NCBI GenBank assembly: GCA_029243545.1
Contig: JAQWRV010000011.1
Location: forward strand, 1-64,000
Origin: Rhodospirillaceae bacterium
GTDB taxonomy: Bacteria; Pseudomonadota; Alphaproteobacteria; Rhodospirillales; Rhodospirillaceae
Direction of reading: 5' to 3'
DNA: 64,000 nucleotides
The notes beneath the pieces are model-generated. The model worked only from the letters and a program-made list of their open reading frames with translations, was not told where the DNA came from and ran no database searches. Position 1 is the stretch's first letter. Each line of letters starts with the position of its first letter. Below, one piece after another: positions 1-9,867 of this stretch. The position numbers and the translations under genes are program-made.

Positions 1-314
1 GGCGTCCCCTTGCCATCGTGATGGAGATGCCCCTTGATACGGCCCCCCGGATTAAACGCGTAATGAATATAATTCGCTTCGAAGAAAAAAGATGCAGAAG
101 GCCCCAATATTTCTTTGGCCATTGTCAGAATGCGGTCATCACCAATCAGTGGCGCGAGTTCGGGAATCAAAGTCAGGCTGGTCCCAGCATTGCTTGTTCC
201 CGGGTGACTTCGGCCCTTGCGGGAAAACGCGGACATTTCCTCTGCACTGAAAACATTTTTCAAGAGCAGAAAGCCGTCTCGTTTGAATACATCGAGTTCG
301 CGCTGCGTGATCAT
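1..314 (-). CDS. Phytanoyl-CoA dioxygenase (PhyH) family protein, N-terminal part
   Basis: The reading frame starts at an ATG whose last base is 314 and runs off the left edge, so only about 104 N-terminal residues are present. An in-frame stop at 339-341 limits the start. The protein opens with MITQRELDVFKRDGF, typical of PhyH proteins, in which a short helix precedes the double-stranded beta helix. Near the cut end it reads GHLHHDGKG, which fits the HxD half of the Fe(II)-binding triad. Family members are non-heme iron, 2-oxoglutarate-dependent oxygenases; the substrate cannot be told from this fragment. The distal histidine and the 2-oxoglutarate arginine lie outside the window. Confidence 0.72.
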   Translation of the reverse strand, partial: MITQRELDVFKRDGFLLLKNVFSAEEMSAFSRKGRSHPGTSNAGTSLTLIPELAPLIGDDRILTMAKEILGPSASFFFEANYIHYAFNPGGRIKGHLHHDGKGT

Positions 315-499
315 TTCGATTTTCTTTAATGACGAGTCTCAAAGGACGCGTTCAACTGGTTTTTCAGAGTCTGCCAGACGTAAGTCTATTTCAAGGCATA
401 AAATGGCTGTAATAGGATACCGTTGCAAGCTGTGAAAAACATAAGCCAGCCTAGCTACTTTCGTTTACACTCCAGCGAGCCCCTGCAGGGAGACATGCT

Positions 500-1189
500 G
501 TGAAACTGTTTTATACGCCCATCCATCTCTTCGCCCATAAAACGCTGATCGCCGCACATGAAGCCGGCGTATGGGATCAAATCGAGCCCGTCGCCGTTTA
601 TCCGTTTCGTGCCGACTATGACATCACTGCCCTCAACCCGCTCAACAAAGTGCCGACCCTGACCCTGGGCGACGGCACGGCGCTTTACGGCAGCCAGGCC
701 ATTGTCGAGTATTTGGACAGCTTAGCGCCAGGCGGGAGGTCTCTTTATCCCGCGTCCGGTCCGGCACGCTGGGATGCGCTGCGCCGCTTGGCCTTGGCCG
801 ATATTATGTTCGAGGCGACGACGCAGTTGACCACAGATGATGACTATTCAGACGAACCGCGGCCCAAGTTCATCAACTGGCTGTGGCCTAAGGTGAAGCG
901 CTGTGTTTCCACTATGAACACGGACGCTGCAATGGAACATGCTTTCGATATCGGTGATGCAGCGGCTATCCATGCTTTAACGTACTTAGACGTATGCGTA
1001 CCCAAGTATGTGCCCGAGCCTGTGCCGCGTGACTATAATTGGCGTGCAGGCAGCCCAGAACTCGAGGCGTGGTTCGACGCGGCTGTGCAACGGCCGTCTG
1101 TGCAGTCCCATTTTCAACAAGAGTATGACGGCGACGACAGTGCCGAAAACTGCGCCGCCAAAGTGCATGAGGTGCTAGCACTCCGCTAA
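500..1189 (+). CDS. Glutathione S-transferase family protein
   Basis: A 229-residue protein of normal GST length. The N-terminal thioredoxin-like domain carries NPLNKVPTL at 46-54 with the conserved cis-proline and GSQAIVEYL at 64-72, the glutathione gamma-glutamyl binding segment. The rest is the all-helical C-terminal domain. GSTs conjugate or exchange glutathione in the cytoplasm; the class and substrate are not evident. The start is GTG, supported by GGGAG seven bases upstream. The gene stands alone and converges on the methyltransferase at 1210 with about 20 bp between stops. Confidence 0.85.
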   Translation: MKLFYTPIHLFAHKTLIAAHEAGVWDQIEPVAVYPFRADYDITALNPLNKVPTLTLGDGTALYGSQAIVEYLDSLAPGGRSLYPASGPARWDALRRLALADIMFEATTQLTTDDDYSDEPRPKFINWLWPKVKRCVSTMNTDAAMEHAFDIGDAAAIHALTYLDVCVPKYVPEPVPRDYNWRAGSPELEAWFDAAVQRPSVQSHFQQEYDGDDSAENCAAKVHEVLALR

Positions 1190-1190
1190 A

Positions 1191-1211
1191 CCGTATCTAA
1201 GACGGCTTTTT
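1191..1211 (+). terminator. Weak intrinsic terminator after the GST gene
   Basis: Just past the GST stop, CCGT (1191-1194) can pair with ACGG (1202-1205) across a seven-base loop, followed by a run of five T. The stem is only 4 bp, so this is a weak call. The run reaches the stop codon of the convergent methyltransferase. Confidence 0.3.
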
Positions 1212-2397
1212 AGGCGGCTTTTTTAGCTCCAAAAAAATGCACCCGGCCGATGCCGCCACGGGCTGATGTGTGGAGGTCATCAAATGGGTCTTTGAATAGC
1301 TTGAAGTTGCCGTGATGATCCCGGTCCGCCCACCATTCCTGCACGGCATCCTGGTCGAAACCGCCGTTGGCCATGAACTCGGTGCGGTCCCAACCCGTCC
1401 ATTGTCGCCAAAACGGCTCGGCGTTGTAATAGCAGTCCCAGTTGAGCATGAACTGGGCATGCAGGTTGTACGCTCCCCCGTAGGGAATATCGTAATTCAT
1501 GCACACGCCACCAGGCGCTGTGACGCGATGCATTTCCGAGACCATCTTTTTAGCACCCTTGTTTGACGTCTCGTGGAATACGCCGCCACTAACAACAAGG
1601 TCAAAATGTCCGTCGGGGAATTTGATATCGTCGCCACTCATTTGCAGGTAGTGAATTTTATCGCCGAGTGATTCCGAGCGAGCATGGCCATAGCGTAAAA
1701 TCGCTGCGCCAACATCAATGCCGTAAACTTCGGCATCGGGATAGGCGTGCAATAATGGTGCGGTTGACCAACCAATGGCGCAGCCCACGTCAAGAATGCG
1801 CTTCGGCTTTAATTCCGGATAGCGGTCTTTCACAGCCATCACCATAGCTGTACCTCCACCCTGGCCATGCCGCCCGACCATGCCTTTGGTGTAGTAGTAG
1901 GCGCCACGGTCATAGACCGCGCCTTGAAAAACATCATCGTCAGAAAGAGTGGTCTGGTAGCCACCGGGCATGGCGTGAATGTCCACCGCATCAATATACG
2001 ATGGCGTCTTGAAATCCGGGTCTAGCGTTAGGCTGCCGATAGGTTCTGCGCTGTTCTTTTTTGCTTCTGCTTCAATGCGATCGAGCTGCCGTTCAGCAAT
2101 GCGGCCCTGGGTGTCCCACAGAGACTCCTGCATGTTGCGGGCGATGCTACTCCAGAACTGGGTAAACGGATCGTCCATCATTAAGTGATGCACTTCGTCG
2201 CAATTCTCTGGCGCGCGGCTGTTCTCTTTTATGAACTTCGGCTTGGCTCGTTTTTCATAAACCACCTCGTCATAAGGATAGAGGTGCTCTGATGCGAACA
2301 GCTTCAGCGTGACGGTAAAGTCTTCGCGCGCATGTTCATCGTGGTCGGGAATGGGCATGAGGTCGTGAGGAAACGGTTGATCAATCACCGGCAGCAT
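1210..2397 (-). CDS. Class I SAM-dependent methyltransferase with N-terminal extension
   Basis: 395 residues. The catalytic Rossmann domain begins near residue 195, with motif I ILDVGCAIGWS at 201-211 and the acidic post-strand GIDVG at 226-230, the SAM-binding elements. FDLVVSGGVFHE corresponds to motif II. About 190 residues precede it and match no domain I can name. This part contains DIHAMPG at 139-145 followed by a QGA..DRGA pattern that recurs in the paralogue at 8460-9608. The substrate is unknown. The start is ATG. The gene lies downstream of ftsK on the same strand with about 160 bp between, so it may have its own promoter. Confidence 0.75.
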   Translation of the reverse strand: MLPVIDQPFPHDLMPIPDHDEHAREDFTVTLKLFASEHLYPYDEVVYEKRAKPKFIKENSRAPENCDEVHHLMMDDPFTQFWSSIARNMQESLWDTQGRIAERQLDRIEAEAKKNSAEPIGSLTLDPDFKTPSYIDAVDIHAMPGGYQTTLSDDDVFQGAVYDRGAYYYTKGMVGRHGQGGGTAMVMAVKDRYPELKPKRILDVGCAIGWSTAPLLHAYPDAEVYGIDVGAAILRYGHARSESLGDKIHYLQMSGDDIKFPDGHFDLVVSGGVFHETSNKGAKKMVSEMHRVTAPGGVCMNYDIPYGGAYNLHAQFMLNWDCYYNAEPFWRQWTGWDRTEFMANGGFDQDAVQEWWADRDHHGNFKLFKDPFDDLHTSARGGIGRVHFFGAKKAA

Positions 2398-2556
2398 GGC
2401 GAGCCTCCCTTATCAGATGTGCTGCGGAGGATACGCTTGTTCTTTTGCGTAGGTAAAGGGAAACCGGCCCAGCCTTAAAGATCAATCCGCGATTTGTATG
2501 CTCATTCGGTGAGGTCTCTCTGGCGCGCACGCGAAGACGCCCAAAATAGCCAAGGC

Positions 2557-5049
2557 CTAAAACGTCTCCGCTATTTCCGGCAGCAGAACCTCGCGTTTGC
2601 CCACATGGTTGGGCTTGCCAATCATGCCCTGGGCTTCCATGTCTTCAATAATCCTGGCGGCGCGGTTATAGCCGATCTGCAGGTGACGCTGGACAAAGCT
2701 GGTGGAGGCCTTGCGCTCCCGCGCTACCACGGCCACCGCTTGATCGAACAAAGCGTCACCGGTGTTGGTGTTGCCGCCGGCCAGGTTGCTGAAGCCCGGC
2801 ACGTCAGAGACGTCTGCCGCATCTTCATCGGTCACGTCTTCCAGGTAGGACGGATGACCTTGGTCTTTAAGGTGGCGGACAATCTGCTCAACTTCCTCAT
2901 CGGTGACGAAGGGTCCGTGCACTCGGGTGACCCTTCCACCGGCGGCCATATACAGCATGTCTCCCTGGCCGAGGAGTTGTTCCGCGCCCTGTTCGCCTAG
3001 GATCGTACGGCTGTCAATTTTTGACGTGACTTGGAAGGAGATCCGCGTCGGGAAGTTCGCTTTGATGGTGCCGGTGATGACATCCACCGATGGTCTTTGT
3101 GTTGCCATGATCACATGAATGCCGGCCGCCCGCGCCATTTGTGCCAAACGCTGCACAGCGGCTTCCACGTCTTTTCCGGCCACCAGCATAAGGTCGGCCA
3201 TTTCATCAATGACGACGACGATGTAAGGCAGCGGCGTGAGATCAAGTTCCTGGTCTTCGTAGATGGGCTTGCCGCTTTCCGGGTCAAAGCCGGTCTGCAC
3301 CGTGCGGGTCAGAACACGGCCTTTCTTGGCCGCGTCTTTAAGACGTTGGTTGTATCCGGCAATGTTGCGCACCGAGAGCTGACTCATGGCGCGGTAGCGG
3401 TCTTCCATTTCACGGACGACCCACTTCAGCGCCACAACCGCCTTACCCGGTTCCGTGACTACAGGCGAAAGCAAATGCGGAATGCCGTCATAGACAGATA
3501 GCTCGAGCATTTTGGGATCGATCATCAGCAAGCGCACGTCGTCGGGTGTGTGCCGGTATAGCAACGATGTGATCATGGTGTTGATAGCAACCGACTTGCC
3601 CGAGCCGGTGGTGCCAGCGATCAGCAGGTGGGGCATGCGCGCCAAGTCGGCATAAACCGGTGCGCCGCCAATGTCTTTACCCAGCGCCAATGTGAGCTTG
3701 CCGTCAAAGCGGTCACAGGCATCCGATGATAACATTTCACGGAAATAAACCGTCTCGCGCCGTTCGTTGGGAAGTTCAATACCGATCACGCTGCGGCCTG
3801 GCACGACAGCAATACGCACGGCCACCGCACTCATGGAGCGGGCGATGTCATCTGCCAGCGATACAACACGGGCGGTCTTGGTGCCTGGTGCAGGCTCTAA
3901 TTCATACAACGTTACCACCGGACCTGGGCGCACTTTGACAATTTCGCCCTTAATGCCGAAGTCCTGCAGCACTCCTTCCAATAACTTGGCGTTACTTTCC
4001 AAAGATTGCGTGTCGATCGGCTTTTGGGTTTCCACCCGCGGTAAACTCAAAATGTCGAGCGGCGGAAGTTCGAAGCCTTCCGGTGTGGCGGGCAACAATG
4101 ATCCTTGCCGCGAGGCTAGATCTTTCTTCGAGGGTTTCGCAGCTTGCTTACGCGGGACGACAATGTCCGCTTGCCGCGCAGACGCAGAAGCGCCTGCGCC
4201 TACTCGGGCGTCAACCATGTCAAAGTCATCAACTTCGTCGGGCGCCGCGGTGTCTTCATACACGTCGTATTCGGTGCTGTCGTCTAATGTTGGCTCGATG
4301 CGGGTGGTAGACCGTTTTGCCGGTCTTGCCGAAGCCAGCGCAGAGGCTCTTGAAGACGCGCGTGCGTAAGCCTTTTCAGAGACTTCGGCACGCACCCGGC
4401 TGACCAGGCCTATCATCCAATTGGCTGTGCGCAAAATCTTGCGCTTGGCCCACAAGGCCACTACGCCGAATGCATCCAGAGGCACCGTTAAGATCCAATG
4501 AAAGAGAGCAAGCCCACCGGTTAAGCTCAGCGCGGTGATCAACCAACGCACACTTTCAGCAGCACCGATGCCGCTTAATTTCAGGACCATGAGGCCCAGT
4601 AAAATCTGGCCTGAATACCCACCAAGCCCGGCTGGCAAGGCCCAGGCAGAAGACTGACCCACGCTGGCCAGACCCACGGCCAAAAGCAGTGCGGCTGCAG
4701 GCACAGACACCACGCGCAGCCACAGCCATGAAATGGACTCAACCCGCATGACCCGGCCGCCCCAAGCCGCAATAATTAAGACCGGGGCGATGGCCGCCAA
4801 ACCCAATGCCTGTAGCAAGGCATCAGCAAAGATCGCGCCCGGTTCATCCAGCCAGTTGCGTGCATCTGCGCTGGTTGCCGTGTTCCAGGACGGGTCGGCC
4901 GCATGATAACTGATCAGGGCGAGCATACCGGCAACGGCGATGGCAACGATGGCGCAGCCCGCAGCAGCCCAACAACTCCGTTTCAGTGCCGCAACCATGG
5001 AAGGCGGCAAGAATGGTCCGGTTTCGATTCGGGTTGCTGTACTGGCCAT
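2557..5049 (-). CDS. ftsK: DNA translocase FtsK
   Basis: 830 residues. FtsK pumps chromosomal DNA at the division septum and activates XerCD recombination at dif. The N-terminus (to about residue 200) holds four hydrophobic membrane segments. A low-complexity, charged linker (about 205-330) follows, then the RecA-like motor with Walker A GTTGSGKS near 479-486 and Walker [12 protein letters not shown], and a C-terminal winged-helix gamma domain (last ~65 residues) that reads KOPS. The linker is short, as is usual in Alphaproteobacteria. A TTG at 5058 overlaps the upstream stop, but AGAGG sits ten bases before the ATG at 5049 and too close to the TTG, so the ATG is preferred. Confidence 0.95.
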   Translation of the reverse strand: MASTATRIETGPFLPPSMVAALKRSCWAAAGCAIVAIAVAGMLALISYHAADPSWNTATSADARNWLDEPGAIFADALLQALGLAAIAPVLIIAAWGGRVMRVESISWLWLRVVSVPAAALLLAVGLASVGQSSAWALPAGLGGYSGQILLGLMVLKLSGIGAAESVRWLITALSLTGGLALFHWILTVPLDAFGVVALWAKRKILRTANWMIGLVSRVRAEVSEKAYARASSRASALASARPAKRSTTRIEPTLDDSTEYDVYEDTAAPDEVDDFDMVDARVGAGASASARQADIVVPRKQAAKPSKKDLASRQGSLLPATPEGFELPPLDILSLPRVETQKPIDTQSLESNAKLLEGVLQDFGIKGEIVKVRPGPVVTLYELEPAPGTKTARVVSLADDIARSMSAVAVRIAVVPGRSVIGIELPNERRETVYFREMLSSDACDRFDGKLTLALGKDIGGAPVYADLARMPHLLIAGTTGSGKSVAINTMITSLLYRHTPDDVRLLMIDPKMLELSVYDGIPHLLSPVVTEPGKAVVALKWVVREMEDRYRAMSQLSVRNIAGYNQRLKDAAKKGRVLTRTVQTGFDPESGKPIYEDQELDLTPLPYIVVVIDEMADLMLVAGKDVEAAVQRLAQMARAAGIHVIMATQRPSVDVITGTIKANFPTRISFQVTSKIDSRTILGEQGAEQLLGQGDMLYMAAGGRVTRVHGPFVTDEEVEQIVRHLKDQGHPSYLEDVTDEDAADVSDVPGFSNLAGGNTNTGDALFDQAVAVVARERKASTSFVQRHLQIGYNRAARIIEDMEAQGMIGKPNHVGKREVLLPEIAETF

Positions 5050-5054
5050 AACGA

Positions 5055-6269
5055 TCAAACCTCTTTCGATAGAATGTCAAACATACGCGACAACGCATTG
5101 GCAGTGGCGACGCGGTCATGCACTAAAGCCACGCGGATGTAACGGTCGCCAGGGTCGGTGCCGTCATCACCTGGGCGGCTTAAAAACGTTCCCGGCAAAA
5201 CTTTAATACCACCTTGTTGCCATAAGGCACGGGCGGCTTCGCGGCCGTCGCCGACGTCGAGCCACAAAAAGAAACCGCCGTCGGGAACGGAAAATCCAAA
5301 ACGGGAGCCGAAGATGTCTGCCGCGTCGCTAAACTTCTGGCGATAGAGGGCGCGGTTAGACTCAACGTGACGCTCATCGTTCCACAACGCGGCTGCTGCG
5401 GCCATCACCGGCAAGGGCGTGACCGCACCACCGTGAGACCGCAGTGTTTGGAACTTCGCGATGAGCGTTTCGTCCCCGGCGACAAAACCGGCACGCAAGC
5501 CAGGCACATTTGAGCGCTTAGACAGAGAGTTGAACACCAGCACGTTCGACAGGTCGCCTTTGCCATCACCGTCCATGGCCGCGCAGGCTTCGAGCAATCC
5601 TGGCGGCGGCGCGTTCGGATAGATTTCTGAGTAGCATTCATCGCCGACGACAACGAAGTCATGTTTGCGTGCCAAGCGAATTATGTCTTGCAAGCGTTCC
5701 AGTGTTGCCACCGCACCCTGCGGGTTCGCCGGGCTGCAGATGTAGGCCAAGGCCGTACGATCGAGAACGCCCTCATCAAGGGTCGAGAAGTCCGGTTGAA
5801 AATTGCTGTCCCGTGTCGCCGGCACAAACACCGGATCAGCACCTGCCATCACCGCCGCGCCCACATACACCTGATAAAACGGATTAGGCATCAGCACGGC
5901 CGGTGTCTGCTCGTTTTTTTCGGGTGGCACGGCCAACATGGCGGCCATGAACAGACCTTCACGTGTACCGGCAACCGGCAAGGTGTTGCGGTCCCCGTCG
6001 ATCCAGCCGTACCCCAAGCTATATCGTTTGGTAAGCCAATGGGCCACGGCGGAGCGGTACGCCATTGTGCCGTTGGTTGGTGGATACTTGTTCCAGCCGA
6101 AGGCTTGGCGGGCCAATTCCAGGTGGATCAGTTCTGGAGCAGGGTGTTGAGGCTCGCCGATGGACATGGCTATGGGCTCACCTTTGCCGCTGGGCTTAAG
6201 ATCGGCCAGCAGCGCGGTCAGCCGTTGAAACGGATAATCGGTCAGCGCGTCAAGACGGCTGTTGTACAT
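5055..6269 (-). CDS. dapC: PLP-dependent class I/II aminotransferase, DapC-like
   Basis: 404 residues, fold-type I aminotransferase. SPANPQG at 179-185, D210 and Y213 (cofactor ring contacts) and the Schiff-base lysine K251 in [11 protein letters not shown] are all present. In Alphaproteobacteria this subfamily, next to ftsK, is usually annotated succinyldiaminopimelate or LL-diaminopimelate-type aminotransferase, acting in lysine and peptidoglycan precursor synthesis. The assignment is by family resemblance and neighbourhood, not by a diagnostic residue. Its stop lies immediately before the ftsK ATG, so the two are probably co-transcribed. A terminator-like hairpin sits about 70 bp upstream. 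Confidence 0.8.
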   Translation of the reverse strand: MYNSRLDALTDYPFQRLTALLADLKPSGKGEPIAMSIGEPQHPAPELIHLELARQAFGWNKYPPTNGTMAYRSAVAHWLTKRYSLGYGWIDGDRNTLPVAGTREGLFMAAMLAVPPEKNEQTPAVLMPNPFYQVYVGAAVMAGADPVFVPATRDSNFQPDFSTLDEGVLDRTALAYICSPANPQGAVATLERLQDIIRLARKHDFVVVGDECYSEIYPNAPPPGLLEACAAMDGDGKGDLSNVLVFNSLSKRSNVPGLRAGFVAGDETLIAKFQTLRSHGGAVTPLPVMAAAAALWNDERHVESNRALYRQKFSDAADIFGSRFGFSVPDGGFFLWLDVGDGREAARALWQQGGIKVLPGTFLSRPGDDGTDPGDRYIRVALVHDRVATANALSRMFDILSKEV

Positions 6270-6630
6270 GCGTCCTTAAATCCCCTACGCCCTGAAATCT
6301 GCCAATTTGGTTAGATGTCCAGGCGCCCCATTACAGAAAAGCCGCACTCCGTCCGGAGGAGGCTCTTCTCACCCCACCAGACTCGCCTGCAAAGGTAAAG
6401 GGGCCGTTAACAAAGACCATTTTATGGTTAAGAGTCAGGCATTTGCGGCATAGTGCTCAAAGGCTGAGTTAATAGAGGCGTAGACCCTCGTCAGAGACGG
6501 TCCAGACCGTTAGCCTGAGGTTATAACTCCGCACAAACTAGGATAAAACCCAAGCCGCAGAGGCATTTTTCTTGGCGCTGCCGCCACACTGGGGCAGCCC
6601 AGCCCTGCCGACGCCCAAGGATTGATCACG
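6270..6630. other. Divergent intergenic region between the aminotransferase and VOC genes
   Basis: About 360 bp with no convincing gene on either strand. It must hold the promoters of both divergent genes. The only features I can point to are the hairpin at 6340-6364 and the AAGGA ribosome-binding site at 6617-6621 serving the ATG at 6631. No tRNA or riboswitch pattern was recognised. Confidence 0.6.
6340..6364 (-). terminator. Terminator-like hairpin in the leader of the aminotransferase
   Basis: Read on the minus strand, AGCC pairs with GGCT around an inner CTCCG/CGGAG stem, and TTTTCT follows. It lies upstream of the aminotransferase start, so it could act as an attenuator or block stray antisense transcription. 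The inner loop is only two bases as drawn, so the exact fold is uncertain. Confidence 0.3.
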
Positions 6631-7527
6631 ATGACTGCAGCCAACTCACGTCTAAAACGCGTCAAAACGGCCACCATCGGTGCACCGGATATAACCCCGG
6701 TGGAAGACCAGTACACCACATGGCTGGACTATGAGGTGGCGGAACGTGGCATTGTGCCGGAGGCACTCGCGGCCTCGTGGGGGGCTGCCGCCAGCGCCGG
6801 CCGGCGCTACATCATGCTCGGGCCCAACAGTGGCGAAGACGTTTTTATCCGCGCCGTCGAGATAGACCCCGTCCCGAATTTCAAAACCCTCACGTCGCAC
6901 GGTTGGGCAGCCATAGAAATCATCGTCTCAGATGTAGAAGTGGTGATGAAGAAACTCGAAGGCGCACCGTTCCGCGTTATTGGCTGGCCGCGTGCGCTCA
7001 CCGGCGGCTCACCCATCCGCGCCATGCAGGTTGTCGGTCCAGGGGAAGAGGTGCTTTATCTCACCGGCAACACCGGTGACCGTGCCAATTCAAATCATCC
7101 AGAACCGAAAACCCTCATCGACCGGGTCTTCATCATGGTGCTGGCCGGGCCCGACTTACCGGCGCTCAAAAAATTCTATCTGGAAACATTTCGACTTGGC
7201 GATCAGGGCGACTTGTCATTTCCGGTCGGCGTGTTGTCCCATGCCCAAGGCCTACCCGCCGATCACAATTATGATCTCTCGGTGCTTGTCGCGTCCGAGC
7301 GCGGCAACAAGCTCGAGCTCGACCAGTACGAACCGAAATTCGGCGCCCGTCCCGGCCCGGCTGATCAACTGCCGCCGGGCATAGCCATGACAACGTTTGA
7401 GGCGGACAGCCTTGGAAACTTAAACGTTGATTTCATAACGCCGCCGGCTCCGCACTATGACGGGTACATGGCAGGCACCTTCATCGGCCCCGCCGGCGAA
7501 CGCACGGAACTAGTGGTAAAAAAGTAA
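6631..7527 (+). CDS. VOC (glyoxalase/dioxygenase superfamily) two-domain protein
   Basis: 298 residues. The chain looks like two vicinal-oxygen-chelate modules: an N-terminal half with a TWLDYEV segment and a C-terminal half beginning near residue 165 with RVFIMVLAGPDLPALKKFY, the usual VOC opening strand and helix. Such proteins bind a metal and act as dioxygenases, lyases or resistance proteins. No full metal triad can be assigned by eye, so the reaction is unknown. AAGGA lies nine bases before the ATG at 6631, which is better than the TTG at 6622. It is a single gene, with a decayed oxidoreductase immediately downstream. Confidence 0.6.
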   Translation: MTAANSRLKRVKTATIGAPDITPVEDQYTTWLDYEVAERGIVPEALAASWGAAASAGRRYIMLGPNSGEDVFIRAVEIDPVPNFKTLTSHGWAAIEIIVSDVEVVMKKLEGAPFRVIGWPRALTGGSPIRAMQVVGPGEEVLYLTGNTGDRANSNHPEPKTLIDRVFIMVLAGPDLPALKKFYLETFRLGDQGDLSFPVGVLSHAQGLPADHNYDLSVLVASERGNKLELDQYEPKFGARPGPADQLPPGIAMTTFEADSLGNLNVDFITPPAPHYDGYMAGTFIGPAGERTELVVKK

Positions 7528-7546
7528 CGAGAAGCGTGCAGACTAA

Positions 7547-7867
7547 GAGCGCGCTCGCCTTAACCCGCGCTTTTTTGAAAACCAAAAAGGTATCAGCCCG
7601 TTCTGGGTACGCCTCGTTGCCAAGGTGATCTTGGAACACACCATCCCCGACAAGGCCCCGCTGATGAACAACGGCTTGAGCTGGACAATCCTGCGCCCGC
7701 TCATGTTGATCAGCAAACCAGGGACCGGCCAATACACGGTCTGGCTCGGCATGAAGCCGCCCCACCGTGTGAAGTAGAAAATCGCCCACGCTGATGTGTC
7801 CACAGAAGCCCTGCACTGTGTCGAAACTATTGATCACGGGAGCCAGGGTATGCAGATTAGTTGGTAA
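7547..7867 (+). pseudogene. Remnant of an NAD(P)-binding (SDR/NmrA-like) oxidoreductase
   Basis: The frame reads LSWTILRPLML followed by PGTGQYTV. This matches the C-terminal half of NAD(P)H-binding SDR proteins, where a xGLDWTIVRP...TGxYRV pattern is typical. An in-frame TAG at 7775-7777 interrupts it. Beyond that codon the same frame continues with KIAHADV, which resembles the family's ISRADVA segment, and ends at TAA 7865-7867. The Rossmann N-terminus is absent. A truncated, stop-containing relic is the simplest reading. Confidence 0.55.
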
Positions 7868-7877
7868 TTCTCTGAAA

Positions 7878-7976
7878 ATGGATCTGTCAAAGCGTTACAC
7901 CGTGAACGGTCGCGATTCCCTTGACCCTGATCATTTGTCCTGGGCCTATGTTGGCCTACATATGGAAACGACATAA
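7878..7976 (+). other. Short open frame of doubtful coding status
   Basis: An ATG-started frame of 32 codons (MDLSKRYTVN...) lies between the oxidoreductase relic and the next gene. It has no clear ribosome-binding site and no recognisable similarity. It may be part of the same decayed region. It is recorded because nothing else explains this stretch. Confidence 0.15.
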
Positions 7977-8004
7977 AAGACTCGATTGAGAAAAGGAGAC
8001 GCCC

Positions 8005-8373
8005 ATGGTTGCCGCCCCCGGATTAACCGGCCCTGCCGATAAAGTGTGGATCCCCAAAGGCCGCCCCCACCCATTCCACGACGGTCCGACCAAGGACCAG
8101 CTAATGGCCATGGTCATGGCGTTGACGGTTGAGGTGTCAGTGTTGCGCGAACGGCTTGATACCCAAGAGCGGGTGTCCGAAGCAAAAGGCGGGTTCACCA
8201 CTGCTGATGTGGAAGGCTACAACACCGACGATGATGCCCTCAAAGAACGTGGCCTACTGCGCAACCGGATCATGCACAAAGTGTTCCGCGTACTCCGTGC
8301 CGACAGTGCCCGCCTGGAAGCGGACAGCGAAGAAGACTATGATGAGATAATGAAAGAATTCGACGATGATTAA
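8005..8373 (+). CDS. Hypothetical protein, 122 aa
   Basis: I do not recognise the family. GGAG seven bases before the ATG supports translation. Residues 30-60 (KDQLMAMVMALTVEVSVLRE) form an amphipathic helix likely to be a short coiled coil. The C-terminal end is strongly acidic (EEDYDEIMKEFDDD). There is no signal peptide or membrane segment, so it is probably a cytoplasmic helical protein. It lies 86 bp upstream of a methyltransferase on the same strand, and the two may form an operon. Confidence 0.6.
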   Translation: MVAAPGLTGPADKVWIPKGRPHPFHDGPTKDQLMAMVMALTVEVSVLRERLDTQERVSEAKGGFTTADVEGYNTDDDALKERGLLRNRIMHKVFRVLRADSARLEADSEEDYDEIMKEFDDD

Positions 8374-8459
8374 AGCATAGGTAACCCATGCTGCTTAATA
8401 ACAAGCGTAACTCATGACACTTAAGTGAAACACGTTGACTTAAAAGAGAGGACACCACC

Positions 8460-9608
8460 ATGGATGCCCATCGCCCCCATCCGATGATGCCGGAATCAAA
8501 TCACGACGAGATTGCTGAACAGTTAGCCATCGTCGATATGAAGGTGTTTCTCGGCACCAAAATTGATCCGGGTCAGCGCATGCTCCTGGAAAAGAAAGTC
8601 CGCCCAGAATTCGAAAAGCGGGAAGGCCGTGAGGCGCGCAATCATCAAGAGCTGCGCAAAGAGATGGAACAAGAGCCGTCCTATCAAGCCTATGTCACCA
8701 TGACCTCCGTCGCCCAAGACATGATGTGGGATGCGGTTGGCACATGCATCGACAGGCAGATCGATGATCTCATGGATAGGGCCGAGATTGAAAACCCCAA
8801 GGGCTCGGTCCGAACCAATCCCGATTTCGAAGTACCGCGCTATATCGCCGCGCAGGACATTCACCGCATGCCAGGCAATTATCACGGCACCTACGGCGAG
8901 CGTGACGTGCGCCAAGGCGCGCTATTTGATCGCGGCGCTGTCGTTTACCAAATGGGCCGCAACGGCGGTTACATGAATGACATTCGCGGTCACACGATTG
9001 TTTCCCATTATTTCGCCCGCTGGCCTGATGGCCAGCCCAAGCGCGTCCTCGACATGGGCTGCTCGGTGGGTCACTCGACCCTGGCCGTCGCGAATAATTT
9101 CCCCGAAGCGGAAACCCACGCCATCGATGTGGGCGCCGGCATGCTCCGTTATGCTCATGCCCGGGCCGAGCGGCTCGACACGCCGGTGCACTTCTCACAA
9201 CAAAATGCCGAGTGCACCGACTTCGAAGATGAAAGTTTTGATCTCATCTGCTCCAGCGCGATCCTTCATGAGACCTCGGGCAAAGCGCTACCAAATGTGT
9301 TCAAGGAATGTCACCGCTTGCTTAAGCCGGGCGGCGCCATGGTGCACCTGGAAGTCCCAGCCCGTCTCGATGAGTTGGATACCTGGGGCAGAATCCGCGG
9401 CGACTATGAAATCCAATACAATTACGAGCCTTTCTGGAAAGGGGCATTGACCGCGGACTACAAAAAGCTTTGCCAGGACATAGGCCTCAATGACATTGAA
9501 GTTGGTTACCAAGACGCGGCCTTCAAAGCCGAGCGCGGCAACACTGGTTTTGGTGGTCCGTCCAAAGGTGTGCACCGGTCCTGGCTGATGATCTCAGCGG
9601 TGAAGTAG
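8460..9608 (+). CDS. Class I SAM-dependent methyltransferase with N-terminal extension (paralogue)
   Basis: 382 residues. Motif I VLDMGCSVG at 196-204, THAIDVGAG (acidic motif, near 215-223) and FDLICSSAILHE (motif II) show a methyltransferase domain. The first ~190 residues are homologous to those of the protein at 1210-2397: both have DIHxMPG (133-139 here), then D-V-x-Q-G-A and DRGA. The two are clearly diverged paralogues sharing this extra module. The substrate is unknown. GAGAGG precedes the ATG at normal spacing. Confidence 0.75.
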   Translation: MDAHRPHPMMPESNHDEIAEQLAIVDMKVFLGTKIDPGQRMLLEKKVRPEFEKREGREARNHQELRKEMEQEPSYQAYVTMTSVAQDMMWDAVGTCIDRQIDDLMDRAEIENPKGSVRTNPDFEVPRYIAAQDIHRMPGNYHGTYGERDVRQGALFDRGAVVYQMGRNGGYMNDIRGHTIVSHYFARWPDGQPKRVLDMGCSVGHSTLAVANNFPEAETHAIDVGAGMLRYAHARAERLDTPVHFSQQNAECTDFEDESFDLICSSAILHETSGKALPNVFKECHRLLKPGGAMVHLEVPARLDELDTWGRIRGDYEIQYNYEPFWKGALTADYKKLCQDIGLNDIEVGYQDAAFKAERGNTGFGGPSKGVHRSWLMISAVK

Positions 9609-9867
9609 TTAGTCGGAAACCCATAGATTTTGTTTCGTTGAAGAGTGCCCTAATTAAACTCTGGCGCATTCCACGCATGGCTTTCCCCTCCCCGCAAAAA
9701 TATTTCCGGCAAAGCATCACGATGCTTGATGCAAGCTATGTTTATTTGCGTTTAGAGGGTTTGAGGCAAATTTGTTTTTCAAATGGCCACAACCACTCCC
9801 TATATCTGTTATCCTGACATGGCTTTGTGGAAGAAGGAAAGAAAAGGGCGACCGTAACGCCGAGCCG

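Noticed and set aside
1171-1185. GCTAGCACTC near the end of the GST gene, resembling one half of a CIRCE operator
   Set aside because: The matching right half GAGTGCTAA is absent at nine bases, and the site is inside a coding region away from any chaperone gene.
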